Source of the DNA: Dyadobacter sp. CY326
Lineage (GTDB): Bacteria > Bacteroidota > Bacteroidia > Cytophagales > Spirosomataceae
DNA length: 64,000 nt
NCBI RefSeq assembly: GCF_021390515.1
Contig: NZ_JAJUXI010000002.1
Coordinates: forward strand, 806,001-870,000
Direction of reading: 5' to 3'
Position numbers and translations under genes: made by a program. How positions within the stretch are numbered: the stretch's first letter is position 1; every line of letters starts with the position of its first letter. The notes beneath the pieces were generated by a model that searched no databases, was not told the DNA's origin, and saw nothing but the letters and a program-made list of their open reading frames with translations. Below are positions 9,908 through 18,891 of the stretch, one piece after another.

Positions 9908-10989
9908 TGTCAACAACGACGCTACATCCGCAACAACAAGTGCCAGAAGACGAGTTGACCCCGAAAGAGGTTATCGAAAAAGTTCTGGTCGTCAAAACGG
10001 CAATTCTTCGTAACTGGAAAATGCTGTTGTTATTACCGATTCTTGGTTTTGGAATTGGCTACGCTTTGGACGCTTACATTAAAACACCAAATACGTATGA
10101 AGCTGAGGTCGTTTTTAACCTCGGTGGCGGAAGTCAAGCCTCCGGTCTTGGAGACATGGCGGGACTGCTAGGGCTTGGATCAGCGCCGGATGCGAATATT
10201 TTCACTGGTGAAAACTTTTTTTATTTCGTTAAGTCACGTCCTGTTCTTGAGAGAAACCTCATGAAGGAAGTGGAGATCAATGGTCAAAAGATGATCCTCG
10301 CAAATTTCTACATTGATTCGAGTGGAATCAAGACGAAAGAATGGGAGGAAAATCCGGATAACCAGAAATTCCATTTCCCACACAATGACATCAAGAAGTT
10401 TGACATGAGGTCGCGGATGATTTTGAACGAAATCGTTAAAAAAGCGGGCGGATCAACTGAAATTGCTGCATTAGATCGCAAGTCTTCCTTTATTTCTCTT
10501 TCAACTTCGATGGAAAACGGAACGCTTGCTGGACTTTGGGTAACGAAGCTTCTGGAAACAGTAGAGGAAATGTATACGGAAAATCAAACGCAGAAAACGC
10601 GTAAAACACTTCGTTTACTTCAACATCGCGCGGATTCACTGGCAGCAGTGCTCGGTATTGCTGAACATAAACTGGCGAGACAGCTGGATTACAGCGCACA
10701 AATCATGTTACCAGAAGCGAAAGTTAGTGCAAGCAGCATGGAGAGAAAATCTTCGTTTCTTCAAACATTGTACTACGAAGCGATGGCGAATGCAGAGAAG
10801 ATGCGTGTATCGCTTGTGCGGGAAGCACCATTATTCACAGAAATTGAGGGCATTAAGGTTCCTTTGGACATTAAAGCAGAGGATAAGAGAAATGCAAAAA
10901 TCGGAGCATTGGTTGGTTTAATGCTCGCGCTTATCTTCACCTATTTCCGAACAATCTTTTCAACTCCCAAAGTAGAAGTTAGGGCATAA
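9907..10989 (+). CDS. Wzz/KpsE-like polysaccharide co-polymerase or export protein
   Basis: A 360-residue inner-membrane protein with the two-helix topology of the Wzz family. One segment is at about 39-56 (MLLLLPILGFGIGYALDAY) and another at about 329-347 (AKIGALVGLMLALIFTYF), with a long periplasmic part between them that is partly coiled-coil (about 215-275). There is no C-terminal tyrosine-kinase domain. Beside an ABC exporter, the KpsE-like role (bridging exporter and outer-membrane channel) is as likely as chain-length control. Translation is coupled to the SLBB gene by the TAATG overlap, and the ABC permease starts two bases after its stop. Confidence 0.85.
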   Translation: MSTTTLHPQQQVPEDELTPKEVIEKVLVVKTAILRNWKMLLLLPILGFGIGYALDAYIKTPNTYEAEVVFNLGGGSQASGLGDMAGLLGLGSAPDANIFTGENFFYFVKSRPVLERNLMKEVEINGQKMILANFYIDSSGIKTKEWEENPDNQKFHFPHNDIKKFDMRSRMILNEIVKKAGGSTEIAALDRKSSFISLSTSMENGTLAGLWVTKLLETVEEMYTENQTQKTRKTLRLLQHRADSLAAVLGIAEHKLARQLDYSAQIMLPEAKVSASSMERKSSFLQTLYYEAMANAEKMRVSLVREAPLFTEIEGIKVPLDIKAEDKRNAKIGALVGLMLALIFTYFRTIFSTPKVEVRA

Positions 10990-10991
10990 CA

Positions 10992-11825
10992 ATGGCATCA
11001 CAACACTCAATTACGATAAAGGCAGGTGGATCTGAAAAAGATTATTGGAAAGATCTCTGGCTAAACAGGCAATTACTCTGGATCTTGTCAAAACGAGACA
11101 TTTCCGTTCGTTATAAACAAACTTTGCTTGGTGTTGCTTGGAGCGTATTGAGACCAATCATGACCATGACGGTGATGGTTTTCGTTTTCAGCTATCTTGC
11201 CAAAGTCAAAAGTGATCCCGGGGTTCCTTACCCATTAATGGTGTTGAGCGGACTTACAATCTGGACATTTTTCTCCAATACATTTACGCAGATCAGCAGC
11301 AGCATCCTGATCAACTCCAATCTCGTTTCGAAAGTTTATTTCCCTCGTTTGCTGATGCCGCTGAGCTCAATAGCCGTTGGATTTGTCGACTTTCTGATCA
11401 CTTTCGGGATTTTCCTGATCATGACGATTTTCTTCCGGCAACCGATTAGCTGGCACATCGTGTTTCTTCCTTGCTTCATTTTACTTACATTTATTACATC
11501 TTTGGGCTTTGGATTGTTCTTTGCGGCATTAAATGTTCGTTTTCGGGATATCGGTCAGTTAATTCCATTTTTAGTACAAGTTGGAATGTATGCTGTGCCG
11601 GTTGCTTACAGCAGCACGCTGGCGCAAGGAACATGGTTTGAAAAATATTATAACTTAAATCCGCTCGTTGGCATTATCGATGGTTTTCGGTGGTGTTTGT
11701 TGGGCGACAAAGCGTATTTCAATCCCCAAAGTCTTTACTCGACGACAATAATTTCATTTGTGATATTGATATTGTCTTTGATTTATTTCCGGAAGAAAGA
11801 AAATACATTCGTGGATCATATCTGA
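10992..11825 (+). CDS. ABC-2 type polysaccharide exporter, permease (Wzm/KpsM-like)
   Basis: A 277-residue membrane protein with six hydrophobic segments. The N-terminal cytoplasmic motif (LWILSKRDISVRYKQTLLGVAWSVLRP, quoted here in part as RDISVRYKQTLLG) is characteristic of the Wzm/TagG/RfbA permease group. It would form a dimer in the inner membrane and carry lipid-linked polysaccharide, driven by the ATPase encoded next. The C-terminal YFRKKENTFVDHI is also typical of this group, where a terminal helix contacts the nucleotide-binding subunit. The next gene starts 17 bases downstream. Confidence 0.92.
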   Translation: MASQHSITIKAGGSEKDYWKDLWLNRQLLWILSKRDISVRYKQTLLGVAWSVLRPIMTMTVMVFVFSYLAKVKSDPGVPYPLMVLSGLTIWTFFSNTFTQISSSILINSNLVSKVYFPRLLMPLSSIAVGFVDFLITFGIFLIMTIFFRQPISWHIVFLPCFILLTFITSLGFGLFFAALNVRFRDIGQLIPFLVQVGMYAVPVAYSSTLAQGTWFEKYYNLNPLVGIIDGFRWCLLGDKAYFNPQSLYSTTIISFVILILSLIYFRKKENTFVDHI

Positions 11826-11842
11826 AATAATTACATTTGGGC

Positions 11843-13102
11843 ATGCCGGTAATCGTAGCTGAAAACATCAGCAAGAAATATATTATAGACCATCAACGGA
11901 AAAGTGGTGCTCCAAGCCTGCGTGATATTGTTACCGAAAAGGTTGACAAACTATTTTCACGCAAGCAGGGCAATTCCGATTTTGCTGAGAAAGAAGAATT
12001 TTGGGCATTACGGGACGTTAACTTTTCCATCGATCAGGGAGACCGCATTGGCATCGTTGGCCATAACGGAGCGGGGAAATCAACTTTATTAAAGATTCTC
12101 AGCCGCATCACGGAGCCTACAACCGGTCAAATCAAAATTGACGGCCGCATTGCCAGCTTGCTGGAAGTAGGAACCGGGTTTCACCCCGAGCTTACAGGTC
12201 GGGAAAATATCTTCCTGAACGGCGCCATCCTTGGCATGGCCAAAAGCGAAATCAGGCAATCATTTGACGCAATCGTTGACTTCGCAGGTGTTGAGAAGTT
12301 TTTGGATACACCCGTTAAGCGCTATTCATCGGGAATGTATGTGAGGTTGGGTTTTGCTATTGCAGCACACCTTAATCCTGAAATTCTCATTGTTGATGAG
12401 GTTTTAGCCGTTGGTGATACAGAATTTCAAAAAAAATGTCTTGGTAAAATGCGTGACGTTTCGGAAAGCGGCAGAACATTGCTTTTCGTAAGCCATAACC
12501 TTACCGCGATCCAGGCGCTTTGCAATAAGTCCTTTTATTTTGAAAAAGGAATGCTCATCGACCAAGGTGAAACAACGCATATTGTTACGAATTATCTGAG
12601 CAAGGTTTCTCATAAAACCCTTGAAAAACACTGGGACAATATCGATAACGCGCCCGGCAATGATCAGGTCCGCGTGAAACGATTCAAGCTTTTCCCGGAG
12701 TATCAGGATGATCTGAACCACATTGACGTCCGCACGCCGATCAATTTCCAGTTTGAATTTTGGAATCTTGTCGAAGGCGCAAGTTTGAACCTGAGTATGC
12801 ATTTATATACGTTTACAGGTGAGTGTATATTCAATGTGGGCACACAGGCAGAAACTTTTTCAAAAGGCCTCGTAAGCGGTGTTTGTGAAATTCCCGGCCA
12901 CTTCTTGAATGACGGTTCATACGTCGTTTCCATGATGATCGTAAAAGATACGAGCACAGTGCTTTACAACATGGAAGAGGCACTTATTTTTGATATAGAG
13001 GATTATCGTGAAAATGTAACCTGGTATGGCAAATGGCCCGGATACATTCGCCCTCAACTTAATTTTTCCATTCGCCAAACTGAACACGTAGTGAATGATT
13101 AA
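11843..13102 (+). CDS. ABC transporter ATP-binding protein, Wzt type with C-terminal sugar-binding domain
   Basis: ATPase partner of the preceding permease. ATG 11843 is preferred over a TTG at 11837. The nucleotide-binding domain (about 1-250) has Walker A GHNGAGKST, signature YSSGM and Walker B ILIVDEVLAVGD. About 165 further residues form a beta-sandwich-like region (NFQFEFWNLVEGASLNLSMH). This matches the Wzt C-terminal domain that, in characterised O-antigen exporters, recognises a modified glycan terminus before export. The presence of that domain suggests that the exported chain carries a terminal cap. The gene end overlaps the next gene by eight bases. Confidence 0.92.
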   Translation: MPVIVAENISKKYIIDHQRKSGAPSLRDIVTEKVDKLFSRKQGNSDFAEKEEFWALRDVNFSIDQGDRIGIVGHNGAGKSTLLKILSRITEPTTGQIKIDGRIASLLEVGTGFHPELTGRENIFLNGAILGMAKSEIRQSFDAIVDFAGVEKFLDTPVKRYSSGMYVRLGFAIAAHLNPEILIVDEVLAVGDTEFQKKCLGKMRDVSESGRTLLFVSHNLTAIQALCNKSFYFEKGMLIDQGETTHIVTNYLSKVSHKTLEKHWDNIDNAPGNDQVRVKRFKLFPEYQDDLNHIDVRTPINFQFEFWNLVEGASLNLSMHLYTFTGECIFNVGTQAETFSKGLVSGVCEIPGHFLNDGSYVVSMMIVKDTSTVLYNMEEALIFDIEDYRENVTWYGKWPGYIRPQLNFSIRQTEHVVND

Positions 13103-14180
13103 CGTCACTAAAACCTTTTTACCAGACCAGGAAAAATATCTGCAATATGTTCGGGAGATTTGGGAACGCGGATATCTTACCAACAATGGGCCTGTTTTAC
13201 AAGAACTTGAAGCTGCATTAAAAAATTATCTTCAAGTCGATCATCTATATTTTTGCGGAAACGGCACCATTGTGCTTCAAATTGCCATCAAGGCACTTGA
13301 AATCACGGGGGAGGTTATTACAACACCATTTTCTTACGTCGCCACGGCAAATGCAATCCTTTGGGAAAACTGCACGCCCGTTTTCGTTGATATCGATGCA
13401 GCGTCATTCAACATTAATCCTGCATTGATTGAGGCTTCCATCACGCCAGCCACGACTGCCATTCTTGCGACGCACGTTTACGGCAATCCATGCGATGTTG
13501 ATGCCATTGAAGTCATTGCTAAAAAGCACAATTTAAAAGTGATATATGACGCTGCGCATGCATTTGGCGTTACTTATAAAGGGAAATCCCTCCTTTCTTA
13601 TGGCGATTTAAGCACTTGCAGCTTTCACGCCACCAAGGTTTTTCACACCATTGAAGGCGGAGCATTAATTTCCAATCATCCTGAACTGGACAGAAAACTG
13701 CATCTTTTGCGCGCTTTTGGTCACCAGGGTGATGAGCATTATTTGTATGCAGGCATCAATGGAAAAAATTCTGAGTTCCATGCAGCGATGGGACTTGTCA
13801 ATCTGCCTCATGTAAAAGACATTATTCAGGCTCGTAAGGATGTGTTCGACGCATATGACAGCCTGTTAAACTGGGATATTCTTTATAAACCGGTCATCAA
13901 CAAGGACATTGAGTATAATTATGCATACTATCCGGTTGTATTTCCTTCCGAGCAGGCGATGTTCAAAGTGATGGACGCTTTGCGGGAAGAGGAAATTATA
14001 CCAAGAAGATATTTTTATCCTTCTTTAAATACACTTTCATTTATGCCGCGGCAAATTGCCTGCCCGGTTTCAGAAGATATTTCAGTAAGAGTGTTAAGTT
14101 TGCCATTATATGTAGGCCTTCCGTATTCGGATATTGAGCGGATTTCCCACATTATTAATGGTCATTTATCACCAGAATAG
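13095..14180 (+). CDS. DegT/DnrJ/EryC1-type sugar aminotransferase
   Basis: A 361-residue PLP-dependent enzyme of the family that aminates keto-sugar nucleotides. Lys181 in SFHATKVFHTIEGG is the expected Schiff-base lysine, and Asp152 in YDAAHAFG contacts the PLP ring. The N-terminal GNGT segment (55-58) replaces the more common SGTxA motif. The amino-sugar product would feed the glycosyltransferases that follow. No sugar 4,6-dehydratase is present in this window, so the keto-sugar substrate must be made elsewhere. Overlaps the Wzt gene by eight bases and precedes the GT-C-like gene by one base. Confidence 0.9.
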   Translation: MINVTKTFLPDQEKYLQYVREIWERGYLTNNGPVLQELEAALKNYLQVDHLYFCGNGTIVLQIAIKALEITGEVITTPFSYVATANAILWENCTPVFVDIDAASFNINPALIEASITPATTAILATHVYGNPCDVDAIEVIAKKHNLKVIYDAAHAFGVTYKGKSLLSYGDLSTCSFHATKVFHTIEGGALISNHPELDRKLHLLRAFGHQGDEHYLYAGINGKNSEFHAAMGLVNLPHVKDIIQARKDVFDAYDSLLNWDILYKPVINKDIEYNYAYYPVVFPSEQAMFKVMDALREEEIIPRRYFYPSLNTLSFMPRQIACPVSEDISVRVLSLPLYVGLPYSDIERISHIINGHLSPE

Positions 14181-14181
14181 C

Positions 14182-16230
14182 ATGGTTGTCGTTTACTGGC
14201 TTTCTTTTTTACTGTTTGTTTACAGCATCAGTTTTGTTGCAAAAAAAATAGCTCAACCGTCTTTTACAGAGTGGATTATCGTTTGTTTTATGCTTTTTGT
14301 TGGAAGCATAATTCCCACAGGTTTTCTGCTTTCAGGACTCGATTTAACTGCCCAAACATTCGCATGGATCATCGGAACATACATTGCGCTTGGTATACAT
14401 TATGTGCTGTGGTCATATCTGAATAAAGGCCAGCCCTCCTACTCCATCAGATCAATCGCCAAACAGCGAATTGAAACCTTAAAAGCCTGGACGAAGGAAT
14501 TATCCCCTTATCTCAAAACAATCTTCATTATCATGTTTGGCACCATTGCAGTTATTGCAGTGACCAATCTAATTCTCGTCCTTTTTACAGTTCCAAACGA
14601 GTGGGATAGCATGACCGGCCACCTTAATAGGGCAATCCGCTACATTCAGCGAGGGACAATGGCGCATTTTGGCGGAACAAACTGGAATATGGACACATAT
14701 CCCAAAAGTTTAACCACCATTCAGATTTACAGCTATTTAATCTCCGGAAAGATTGAAAATGCATTTAAATTAATTCACCACGCTTCTTACTACATCACAC
14801 TTGTTGCCGTTTTTGGAATAGCGCAGCGCATTGGAAGGAATTTATCAGCCAGCTTCTTTTGTGCATTAGCCTACGGAATGTTCCTGAACTTCCTGATGCA
14901 GGCCGTAACTACGGAAACTGACATTGTTTTAACCGCTTACCTGAGCTGCTTGCTCTATTTCCTGTTCACTTATTACAGCACGAGGAATAACAAATATTTG
15001 TATTTGTCGGGTTTGGCGTTCGGAGTCGTATTTGGACACAAAATAACCTTTGCGCTATTAATGCCTTCGGTTTTCGTGATCATGATTTACACGGTGTTTC
15101 TCGCGCCGGATCTGAAAGTTTTTTTCAACCGGTTCATCAAGTTGGCAATTGCCATTTTCATCGCTGTGCTGATTTATACGCTTCCAACGGGTTATGTCAA
15201 AAACATCATGGTTTTTGGCCATCCGATTGGTCCGCCAACTGCACTAAAACATCAATCTGTTGAGCGTTTTGGTTCTTTGTCGAATCTTTTCGAGCAAGGC
15301 AGCCGCAATGTTGTTCGATACACGTATGAATTTTGCAATCTGGATGGCATTCGCAATGCGCAATGGGGATATGACCTGAATACGGTCATTCGCAAACCGC
15401 TGGTTGTTCTTGAAGATAAACTGCACATGCGACTGGATGAGGAAACCGAATTTGCCATTGTTCCCTTCGCTTTTCAACGCCGTTTTGACAATTTTAACGC
15501 GAATCCTTTCTGGGGAGTTATCGGGTTTGCCCTGATTCTGCCATTGATATTTCTGGTTTTAATTCGGGTTTTCCGATCTCGGGTGCATTGGTTTCTTGCG
15601 CTTGCATTTTGCCTTCATTTTGCAGCTATTTCTTATTCAGCCGTTTATGACCCGTTCAAGGGCCGATATTTCATTGAAACTGGGATTTTCGGAGTCTTGT
15701 TTCTGTTGCTCTTATTTTCCCATCACCGACTTTCCATTCTCAAACCCAGAAGAAATATTTGGAAAGGTTATGTACTGATCATCGTTTCTTTGGCTTGTGT
15801 CTCCGCTGTCATGTCTGTTTATCTCAATATTCGATGCTTGCCAATTGCGGCATATGGCTATAAATCAGCACTTAACACCGAACGGATCAAGTTGCAGACT
15901 TTCGCACGACCAGACATCACAAAGGCTTACGAAACCTTTGATTCTATCGTCCCAAAAGACGCCACAGTGGCGCTTGCGACGATTAACGATGACTTTGAAT
16001 ATCCGTTATATGGCGAAGATCTCACTCGCAAATTGATCTCAATTAATCCTTTTGAACAGGGATTGAGGCCCATTCCAAAAGATGCCGATTATCTCTTTTA
16101 CGCGAAGAGCGTTATTAATGACACCAGCCGCATAAAATCTTTACCCAGTGACATCCGTTTAGGGAGCGACACAACGCTGACCAATGTGGCAGTCAGAGGG
16201 GAAGATTATTATCTCAGAAAGCTTAAATAG
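14182..16230 (+). CDS. Polytopic GT-C-like membrane protein
   Basis: A 682-residue inner-membrane protein with roughly 11-13 hydrophobic helices and a soluble C-terminal part of about 120 residues. ATG 14182 is chosen because the upstream in-frame start would lie inside the aminotransferase gene. Topology resembles GT-C glycosyltransferases (PMT/ArnT group). The first large periplasmic loop carries acidic residues (PNEWDSMTGHLNRA), where GT-C enzymes keep their catalytic Asp/Glu. I cannot name a donor; a polyprenyl-phosphate-linked sugar would be usual. It may add a side-branch sugar on the periplasmic side. Polymerase-like alternatives cannot be excluded. Confidence 0.65.
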   Translation: MVVVYWLSFLLFVYSISFVAKKIAQPSFTEWIIVCFMLFVGSIIPTGFLLSGLDLTAQTFAWIIGTYIALGIHYVLWSYLNKGQPSYSIRSIAKQRIETLKAWTKELSPYLKTIFIIMFGTIAVIAVTNLILVLFTVPNEWDSMTGHLNRAIRYIQRGTMAHFGGTNWNMDTYPKSLTTIQIYSYLISGKIENAFKLIHHASYYITLVAVFGIAQRIGRNLSASFFCALAYGMFLNFLMQAVTTETDIVLTAYLSCLLYFLFTYYSTRNNKYLYLSGLAFGVVFGHKITFALLMPSVFVIMIYTVFLAPDLKVFFNRFIKLAIAIFIAVLIYTLPTGYVKNIMVFGHPIGPPTALKHQSVERFGSLSNLFEQGSRNVVRYTYEFCNLDGIRNAQWGYDLNTVIRKPLVVLEDKLHMRLDEETEFAIVPFAFQRRFDNFNANPFWGVIGFALILPLIFLVLIRVFRSRVHWFLALAFCLHFAAISYSAVYDPFKGRYFIETGIFGVLFLLLLFSHHRLSILKPRRNIWKGYVLIIVSLACVSAVMSVYLNIRCLPIAAYGYKSALNTERIKLQTFARPDITKAYETFDSIVPKDATVALATINDDFEYPLYGEDLTRKLISINPFEQGLRPIPKDADYLFYAKSVINDTSRIKSLPSDIRLGSDTTLTNVAVRGEDYYLRKLK

Positions 16231-16236
16231 CAGTCC

Positions 16237-16935
16237 ATGACCATCGCCATTATGCAGCCTTATATATTTCCGTATATAGGGTATTTTCAGCTGATCAATG
16301 CCGTTGATAAATTCATTATTTATGATGATGTCAACTTTATAAACAAGGGCTGGATTAACAGAAACAACCTTTTGGTTTCCGGTCAGGCGCACCTTTTTAC
16401 CATTCCCCTGAAAGACGCAAGTCAGAATAAACTCATCAATGAGGTCCAGCTGTTGAAGGGCGAGCCGTGGCAGAAAAAGTTTTTGAAAACGCTTCAGCAA
16501 TCCTATCAGAAAGCTCCCTATTATCAAAAGGTTTTTGTTCTGATCGAAGAAATTGTAAATTTAGATGTTGAAACAATATATGAATTGACCTTCGAAGCCT
16601 TGGTTAGGACGTGTAATTACATGGAAATCAAGACTGAAATTGTTGCCTCATCATCCATTTATCAAAACACACACCTCAAAGGTCCGGACAGAATCCTGGA
16701 TATCTGTAAACAAAAAGGCGCTGACCATTACATTAATCCGATTGGTGGAATGGAATTGTACGACAAAGGGAAATTTGAAAAGGAAGGGATAAAGCTCAAC
16801 TTTATTAAAAGTGTCTCATCCCCTTATAACCAATTCAAAAATGCTTTCGTACCTTGGTTGTCGATTATAGATATTCTGATGTTTAACGACCCCGAAGCAA
16901 TTAGGGAACAATTAAAGGCATACGAACTGATTTAA
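16237..16935 (+). CDS. WbqC family protein
   Basis: A 232-residue protein beginning TIAIMQPYIFPYIGYFQLI and continuing VDKFIIYDDVNFINKGWINR, a pattern I recognise as the WbqC-like family. Members are common in O-antigen and capsule loci and are thought to help transfer amino or acyl groups to sugar nucleotides, but a defined reaction is not established. It lies between the GT-C-like gene (6 bases) and a NeuD-like acyltransferase (2 bases). It could therefore cooperate with that enzyme and the DegT aminotransferase in making an N-acylated amino sugar. That link is inferred from position. Confidence 0.88.
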   Translation: MTIAIMQPYIFPYIGYFQLINAVDKFIIYDDVNFINKGWINRNNLLVSGQAHLFTIPLKDASQNKLINEVQLLKGEPWQKKFLKTLQQSYQKAPYYQKVFVLIEEIVNLDVETIYELTFEALVRTCNYMEIKTEIVASSSIYQNTHLKGPDRILDICKQKGADHYINPIGGMELYDKGKFEKEGIKLNFIKSVSSPYNQFKNAFVPWLSIIDILMFNDPEAIREQLKAYELI

Positions 16936-16937
16936 GA

Positions 16938-17597
16938 ATGGCTAAGGTTATCGTTTTTGGAGTACTCGACACTGCGGAACTGGCACACTATTATCTGACC
17001 CACGATTCAGAACACGAAATAGTCGCTTTTACAATCAATCGCCAATATATTGAGGACGAGTCTTTTAAGGGGCTGCCAGTTGTAGCTTTTGAAGATGTCG
17101 AAACCTTCTTTCCACCAGCGGAATTTTCGTTCTTTGCTCCCATGACTGGCCGCAATATGAACCGCAACCGCGAAAATATTTACAACGAGGCAAAAGCCAA
17201 GGGTTACCAATTCATTTCCTATATCAGCTCCCGCGCCACCATTTTTGACCGGGATGTCATTGGCAACAATTGCTTTATATTAGAAGACAACACCATTCAG
17301 CCTTTCACAACTGTTGGCAACAATGTTGTCATGTGGAGCGGCAATCACATTGGTCACCACGGACAAATCAAGGATCACGTATTTTTCACTTCTCACGTCG
17401 TGCTCTCGGGTCATTGCGTTGTAGAATCCTATTCATTTTTTGGTGTTAACAGCACAATTCGTGATTATACACCCATTGCGCAGGGCACATTGGTGGGAAT
17501 GGCTTCGGCCATAACCAGAGAAACCGAAGAATGGGGCATCTACATTGGAAATCCAGCGAAAAAAGTCCCTGGTAAGAAAAGTTTTGAGGCTTATTAA
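16938..17597 (+). CDS. NeuD-like sugar O/N-acyltransferase (left-handed beta-helix)
   Basis: A 219-residue protein. Residues 1-85 form a Rossmann-like domain (AKVIVFGVLDTAELAHYYL) as in PglD/NeuD sugar acyltransferases. From about 90 onward imperfect hexapeptide repeats build a left-handed beta-helix (IGNNCFILEDNTIQPFTTVG, then GHHGQI). The NHIGHHG motif contains the histidine that usually acts as base in acyl-CoA-dependent acetylation. The likely substrate is an amino sugar nucleotide made with the nearby DegT aminotransferase. It is co-transcribed with the WbqC gene two bases upstream. Confidence 0.85.
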   Translation: MAKVIVFGVLDTAELAHYYLTHDSEHEIVAFTINRQYIEDESFKGLPVVAFEDVETFFPPAEFSFFAPMTGRNMNRNRENIYNEAKAKGYQFISYISSRATIFDRDVIGNNCFILEDNTIQPFTTVGNNVVMWSGNHIGHHGQIKDHVFFTSHVVLSGHCVVESYSFFGVNSTIRDYTPIAQGTLVGMASAITRETEEWGIYIGNPAKKVPGKKSFEAY

Positions 17598-17664
17598 GCA
17601 GTCGATATCCGGGAGAAGAATGTAATCGGGTTAACCGAAATTTGAGACAGTAATTGACTGGGTA

Positions 17665-18891
17665 ATGGAGCAGAAGAAGAAAATATTATTTGTATGTCAT
17701 GACGCAAACCGGGCAGGAAGCCAGCTGCTGCTGCTGCAATTGCTCAGACTTTTGAAAGAACGCGGCGTTCCCATGCATTTGTTGTTATGCAGTGGTGGCG
17801 AACTTGAAAAAGATTTTGAAGAAATCGTCACAGTAACGCGTCTCTATCAAAATATCACGATAACGCCAAGGCCGTTCACGGGCAAGCTGCTCAAAAAAGT
17901 ACACCTCTACAAATATTATCAGCACCTTTCAACTCAAAAAATCCACGAGCGCCTTGCAGGCGAGCTTGAAAATCAGAACATTGGTCTGGTTTTCGTTAAT
18001 TCAATTGCCAACGCGGGCGTTTATTACGATTTCCTGAAATTTCTGCACCACATTCCGCTGGTGCTTTTTGTACACGAGCTCGGCATGTCTGTCAAGATTT
18101 ACACGCATGAAAGGCATTTGAATTTCATGCTTAGGAAGACGGATCATCTCATTGCTGTTTCCAAAGCAGTTGCCAATTATTATGTCAAAAAATACGACTT
18201 CCCTGAAAGACGTGTCAGCACATTTACGCTGATTGACCATGAACACATTGACCAGAAACTAAAAACGGTTCAGCGCGACATTCTCGAAAAGACGCACAAA
18301 ATTCCGCATGACGCCATCGTCATAGGCGGTTGCGGCAATGCTGAATGGCGGAAAGGAAATGATATTTTCAATTGGATTGCAAAAAGGGTTATTCATAAAA
18401 CCAGCCCGTTACCCGTTTATTTTGTATGGGTTGGCGCCGGTCCGCAGCATGAAATTTACGAGTTGATAGAAAGTGATATCCGCCATATGGGCCTCAGCGA
18501 CAGGATTATCCTGATTCCGCCGACGCCGGCTGCATTGGATTATATCAATCGTTTCGACGTGCTTATGTTGAGCTCACGCGAGGACCCTTATCCGCTTGTG
18601 GTTTTGGAGGCGGCGTTGCAGGAGATTCCCGTTGTATGCTTTGAGGATGCAGGCGGTGCCCCCGAATTAATCGAAGCAGATGCTGGTTTTGTCGTTCCAT
18701 ATATGGACATTTCCGCAGCTTCTGAGGCGATTATTCAACTGGTGCTCGATCCGACATTGCGAGAAACATTGGGTCGCAAAGGCAGACAAAAAGTGTTGGA
18801 AAGGCACAATACAGACAAAAGTGTTGCCAGCTTCGAAGCCATTATTCAAAAGTATTTACCTTTACAGGTTTCGGAAAAGCAAAATCAATGA
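17665..18891 (+). CDS. Family 4-type glycosyltransferase (GT-B fold)
   Basis: A 408-residue retaining glycosyltransferase of the GT4/GT1 superfamily. The N-terminal domain starts KKILFVCHDANRAGSQLLLL with the glycine/serine acceptor loop. The C-terminal domain carries SSREDPYPLVVLEAALQ, the E-x7-E nucleotide-sugar motif, followed by AGGAPELIE. The protein is cytoplasmic and would add one sugar to the lipid-linked glycan. A 67-base gap precedes it, and its stop overlaps the next start (ATGA), so translation is coupled. Donor and acceptor are not predictable from sequence alone. Confidence 0.92.
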   Translation: MEQKKKILFVCHDANRAGSQLLLLQLLRLLKERGVPMHLLLCSGGELEKDFEEIVTVTRLYQNITITPRPFTGKLLKKVHLYKYYQHLSTQKIHERLAGELENQNIGLVFVNSIANAGVYYDFLKFLHHIPLVLFVHELGMSVKIYTHERHLNFMLRKTDHLIAVSKAVANYYVKKYDFPERRVSTFTLIDHEHIDQKLKTVQRDILEKTHKIPHDAIVIGGCGNAEWRKGNDIFNWIAKRVIHKTSPLPVYFVWVGAGPQHEIYELIESDIRHMGLSDRIILIPPTPAALDYINRFDVLMLSSREDPYPLVVLEAALQEIPVVCFEDAGGAPELIEADAGFVVPYMDISAASEAIIQLVLDPTLRETLGRKGRQKVLERHNTDKSVASFEAIIQKYLPLQVSEKQNQ

